From the NCBI RefSeq assembly GCF_036867135.1, contig NZ_JBAJIJ010000002.1:372001-436000 (forward strand): a DNA stretch of 64,000 bases, given 5' to 3'. The stretch is from Aeromicrobium sp. Sec7.5. Lineage in GTDB: Bacteria; Actinomycetota; Actinomycetes; Propionibacteriales; Nocardioidaceae. The notes below the pieces were generated by a model. The model had not been told where the DNA came from, ran no database searches, and saw only the letters and a program-made list of their open reading frames with translations. The translations under genes were made by a program, and so were the position numbers. Below are positions 61,483-64,000 of the stretch, one piece after another (position 1 is the stretch's first letter; each line of letters opens with the position of its first letter).

Positions 61483-61946
61483 CGGGTGACGAGGATTCCG
61501 GTGGCATCGGCGTAGAGGTGGTCGCCCACCTCGACGCGCACGCCGCCGACCGTGACGGGGACATCGACCTCGCCACGACCCTGGCGGTCGGACCGGCGCG
61601 GGACCGAGCCGAGCGCACGCACCCCGAACGGGAGGGTGCGAAGGATCTCGACGTCACGGACGGCGCCCTCGATCACGACACCGACCCAGCCCTCGGCCAC
61701 CGCACCCTCGGCGATCATGTCGCCGAGCAGCGCGACCGAGAGCGACCCGCCGCCGTCGACCACCAGGACCGCGCCGTCCCCCGGCGTGGCCAGCAGCTCC
61801 TTGACGCGCGAGTTGTCCCCGAGGCACCGAACCGTGCGCACCGGGCCGTCGAACACCTCGCGTCCGCCGAAGTCGCGGAAGCCGGCCGCGAGGACCCGCG
61901 CCGCCTCGCCCAGCTCGTCGCACAGGTCAGGGGTCGTGAAGGTCAT
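61476..61946 (-). CDS. RraA-family protein (HMG/OAA aldolase-like)
   Basis: A 156-residue RraA/4-hydroxy-4-methyl-2-oxoglutarate aldolase-family protein: [61 protein letters not shown], then [16 protein letters not shown]. It is either a C4-acid aldolase with a divalent metal or an inhibitor of RNase E. TAGCGT (61954-61959, minus) lies 7 nt before the ATG. No aromatic operon is next to it, so the RNase role is possible. Confidence 0.85.
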   Translation of the reverse strand: MTFTTPDLCDELGEAARVLAAGFRDFGGREVFDGPVRTVRCLGDNSRVKELLATPGDGAVLVVDGGGSLSVALLGDMIAEGAVAEGWVGVVIEGAVRDVEILRTLPFGVRALGSVPRRSDRQGRGEVDVPVTVGGVRVEVGDHLYADATGILVTRP

Positions 61947-62006
61947 GACCCGGACGCTATCGGGCACCCCGCAGTGCGGGTCCCGGCGACACCGTAGGTT
62001 CAGGTC

Positions 62007-62849
62007 ATGACCACCCGGGAATTCTGGCGGAGCATCGAGGCCATCCACGACGTCGTGTACTTCGCACCGGAGGCGATCGAGCGTTACGAGCAGCTGGGCC
62101 TGCGGGGCTTCTGGATGGGCTACTGCGCCTCGCGCGGAGGCGCTCTCGGGGCGGTCGGCCCGGAGGTCGCCACCGCCCTGTTCCACGGCTTCGCGCCCGG
62201 CCGGGTCGGGCGGGCCCTGCCCGACGCGTGGGACCGCACCACCCCCGACGCCGTGCTGACGGCCCGCCTCGACGGCGCCCGCGAGGCGCTGGAGCGTGGC
62301 TTCGTCGACCTGCCCGCGGACGTCGACGTCGCCCGCACGGCCGACGCCCTCCACCAGCTCGCCGGGATGCTCGACCTCGCCGGCCGGCCGCTCGCCGCGG
62401 CCCACCGCAGCGTGCCGGCACCGACCGATCCGCTCGGGAAGCTCTGGCACGCGGCCACCGTGCTGCGCGAGTACCGGGGTGACTCGCACGTCGCGGTCCT
62501 CACCGCGGCCGGGCTGGGCGGTGCCGAGTCGAACGCGCTGGCTGCCGCCGTCGGGCTCGTGACCCACGACCAATACCGCTCTCGCGGCTGGACCGAGGAG
62601 CAGTGGGCCGCGGCCTTCGACCGTCTGCAGCAGTTCGGCTGGGTCGACGGCACCGAGGCGACGGAGACGGGCCGCGCGGCGCGGGAGCGTCTCGAGGACG
62701 CGACCGACCGTTCGTGCGGAGCCGGGCTCGACCAGGAGGGCACGGCCCGTGCGTACGCCCTCGTCCCCGCGCTGGTGCCGATGGCCCGCTCGATCGAGTC
62801 CACCGGCGTGATCTTCTACCCCAACCCGACGGGCGTCCCGCAGCCGTAG
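62007..62849 (+). CDS. SCO6745-family protein
   Basis: A 280-residue protein of the SCO6745 (SalK-like) group. The start [45 protein letters not shown] is diagnostic; the C-terminal part has a winged-helix-like [19 protein letters not shown]. Function unknown. TAGGTT (61995-62000) lies 6 nt before the ATG. It is divergent from rraA. Confidence 0.83.
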   Translation: MTTREFWRSIEAIHDVVYFAPEAIERYEQLGLRGFWMGYCASRGGALGAVGPEVATALFHGFAPGRVGRALPDAWDRTTPDAVLTARLDGAREALERGFVDLPADVDVARTADALHQLAGMLDLAGRPLAAAHRSVPAPTDPLGKLWHAATVLREYRGDSHVAVLTAAGLGGAESNALAAAVGLVTHDQYRSRGWTEEQWAAAFDRLQQFGWVDGTEATETGRAARERLEDATDRSCGAGLDQEGTARAYALVPALVPMARSIESTGVIFYPNPTGVPQP

Positions 62850-62874
62850 GTCCTCTCCGCTGCTCCGAGTGAGG

Positions 62875-63558
62875 TCAGCCGAGGATCGTCACGAAGACGG
62901 CGTCGGTCGCGGAGGTGCCGAGGTTGACGCCGTCGCCGTCGCCGACCCGCACCTCGATCGCGCCCGAGTACGGCTCGCCCTCACCGACCATGAGCTGGGC
63001 GCCGGGCAGGACGCCCGCGAACTCCAGGTGCTGCAGCAGCCCGGGGTCGCGGTCGGAGATGCGCTCGACGCGGACCGCCGACCCGGCGTCCACCCCCGTG
63101 AGTCGCACCGCGTCGGGCATCGTGATGACGCCGGCAGCGTCGGGGATCGGGTCGCCGTGCGGGTCGCGCGTGGGCCGACCGAGCACCTCGTCGATGCGGT
63201 CGACCATGAAGTCGGACACCGCGTGCTCGAGGTGCTCGGCCTCGTCGTCGACCTGGTCCCACGAGTAGTCGAGCACCTTGACCAGGAACGTCTCGATCAA
63301 GCGGTGCCGGCGCACCATCGCGAGCGCCATCGTGCGGCCAGCCGGCGTCAGCTCGACGGTGCCGTAGCGGTCGTGCTCGACGAGTCCCTGCTCGGTCAGC
63401 TTGGCGAGGGCCCCGGAGACGGTGGACGTGCGGAGCTCGACCCGTGCGGCGATACGGCTCGCGGTGACGGGGTCGGTGGTCCACTCCTGCAGGCTCCAGA
63501 TGGCCTTGAGGTAGTTCTGCACGCTGGGGGTGAGGTCCCCGACCGACGTGACCGACAT
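62875..63558 (-). CDS. Metal-dependent regulator of the DtxR/MntR family
   Basis: A 227-residue DtxR-family protein. The winged HTH is [35 protein letters not shown] (about 32-66), the dimerisation/metal domain includes [19 protein letters not shown], and the C-terminal SH3-like domain is [26 protein letters not shown]. The full-length three-domain type fits IdeR/MntR of actinobacteria. It senses Fe(II) or Mn(II) and represses uptake genes. No ORF for a metal transporter is adjacent. Confidence 0.87.
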   Translation of the reverse strand: MSVTSVGDLTPSVQNYLKAIWSLQEWTTDPVTASRIAARVELRTSTVSGALAKLTEQGLVEHDRYGTVELTPAGRTMALAMVRRHRLIETFLVKVLDYSWDQVDDEAEHLEHAVSDFMVDRIDEVLGRPTRDPHGDPIPDAAGVITMPDAVRLTGVDAGSAVRVERISDRDPGLLQHLEFAGVLPGAQLMVGEGEPYSGAIEVRVGDGDGVNLGTSATDAVFVTILG

Positions 63559-63591
63559 GGTGCGGAGTCTAGGACAGCAGCGGGGTGGGGT

Positions 63592-63723
63592 TCAGCCGAA
63601 GAGGGCGGCCACGCCGGGGATCGCACAGAACACCGCGACGAAGGCGGCGGTGCGGGCGAGACCGCGCTGCAGCTGCTGACGCGGCTCCTGCGCCACGTAG
63701 AGCCTCATCGACAGGTCCACCAT
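63592..63723 (-). CDS. 43-residue hydrophobic small protein
   Basis: A small ORF with a good ATG, reading MVDLSMRLYVAQEPRQQLQ and then a hydrophobic segment (TAAFVAVFCAIPGVAALFG). It has a charged N-terminal half and one possible membrane helix. It is in the 250-bp gap between the MntR gene and the GNAT gene, on the same strand. Not recognised; codon use is like the neighbours. Confidence 0.45.
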   Translation of the reverse strand: MVDLSMRLYVAQEPRQQLQRGLARTAAFVAVFCAIPGVAALFG

Positions 63724-63808
63724 GGGATGGACGGTACACCCATCTCGCGATGGCTGCCAGACCCGATCAGGGAAGTTCGGTGCACCGAACTCCCCCGATC
63801 GGCTGGGT

Positions 63809-64000
63809 TCAGCGCAGCGACGCGGCGTCGAGGAGCAGGACCTGCGCGGTCTTGTGACCGAGGTCGACGATCGGTCCGCGCACCGCGCCGAAGCGCTCGG
63901 CGAGGTCGATCGCGGCGGTGTTGTCCACGTCGGGGTCGAGCACGAGCCGCCGGATCGAGCGGTCGGCCAGCACGTGCCGGGCTCCCGCCGCGACCAGGCT
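63809..64000 (-). CDS. GNAT acetyltransferase, C-terminal part
   Basis: The last 63 codons of a GNAT protein, the start lying outside the window. RLVLDPDVDNTAAIDLAERFGAVRGPIVDLGHKTAQVLLLD is the typical end of the GNAT proteins joined to siderophore synthesis (IucB/RimJ-like). The neighbouring DtxR-type regulator would fit iron control. Substrate unknown. Confidence 0.75.
   Translation of the reverse strand, partial: SLVAAGARHVLADRSIRRLVLDPDVDNTAAIDLAERFGAVRGPIVDLGHKTAQVLLLDAASLR

Overview
The window looks like an actinobacterial chromosome. It is very GC-rich with actinobacterial codon use, and it carries DUF3073, an SCO6745-family protein, MmpL-type exporters and a GluQ-type synthetase. 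Several genes appear to be transcribed leaderless, from a TANNNT box 6-7 nt before the start codon. Protein content fits Nocardioidaceae (Nocardioides/Aeromicrobium type); this is inference, since no rRNA is present. I see no prophage, transposase or CRISPR array. The repeats are short intergenic palindromic families.

Layout. 1-3.8 kb: a minus-strand aromatic meta-cleavage operon (extradiol dioxygenase, FAH-type hydrolase, DoxX-like protein, FAD monooxygenase running off the window) with a divergent TetR gene and a palindromic operator. 3.8-5.2 kb: a DUF1330 protein and a HAD phosphatase. 5.2-23.6 kb: a large purine-catabolism island. It has an NMT1-type ABC importer with a MocA-like nucleotidyltransferase, guanine deaminase, XdhC, a two-gene xanthine dehydrogenase, an RpiR regulator, allantoate amidohydrolase, ureidoglycine-glyoxylate aminotransferase, allantoinase, urate oxidase, HIU hydrolase and OHCU decarboxylase. 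An AtzH-amidase fusion and an acetamidase/formamidase follow. Together these can take guanine or xanthine through urate, allantoin and allantoate to ureidoglycine and oxalurate. The three promoter regions of the island share a GTGAAACGC motif.

23.7-28.8 kb: a YoaK-type membrane protein, a STAS protein, a bacteriophytochrome with SpoIIE phosphatase output overlapping a second STAS gene (a light-driven partner switch), a small HTH protein and a cold-shock protein. 28.9-34.6 kb: GluQ, a hydrolase, a TetR-MmpL pair, rhodanese and cysteine dioxygenase. 34.8-37.6 kb: tRNA-Asp and tRNA-Phe, each followed by a second copy of its own 3' end plus a second terminator-like hairpin, with a DUF2786 metallopeptidase-like gene and a nitroreductase between them.

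38-46.4 kb: fatty-acid hydroxylase, TetR-SDR, a class III nucleotide cyclase, valine/leucine dehydrogenase and a MarR-MmpL pair. 46.4-53.4 kb: DUF3073, purM-purF, a ZIP transporter, lipid-related genes and an acyl-CoA ligase. 53.5-64 kb: an MpaB-type oxygenase, a hydrolase, CobU, an APC permease with a universal stress protein, an MBL-fold enzyme, a TetR-MFS pair with a triple operator, RraA, SCO6745, an MntR/IdeR regulator, a 43-residue hydrophobic ORF and the end of a GNAT gene.

A palindromic repeat of about 122 bp occurs in tandem at 29.8 and 52.6 kb and singly at 37.5, 43.6 and 58.6 kb. At two places it supplies the stop codon of the adjoining gene.
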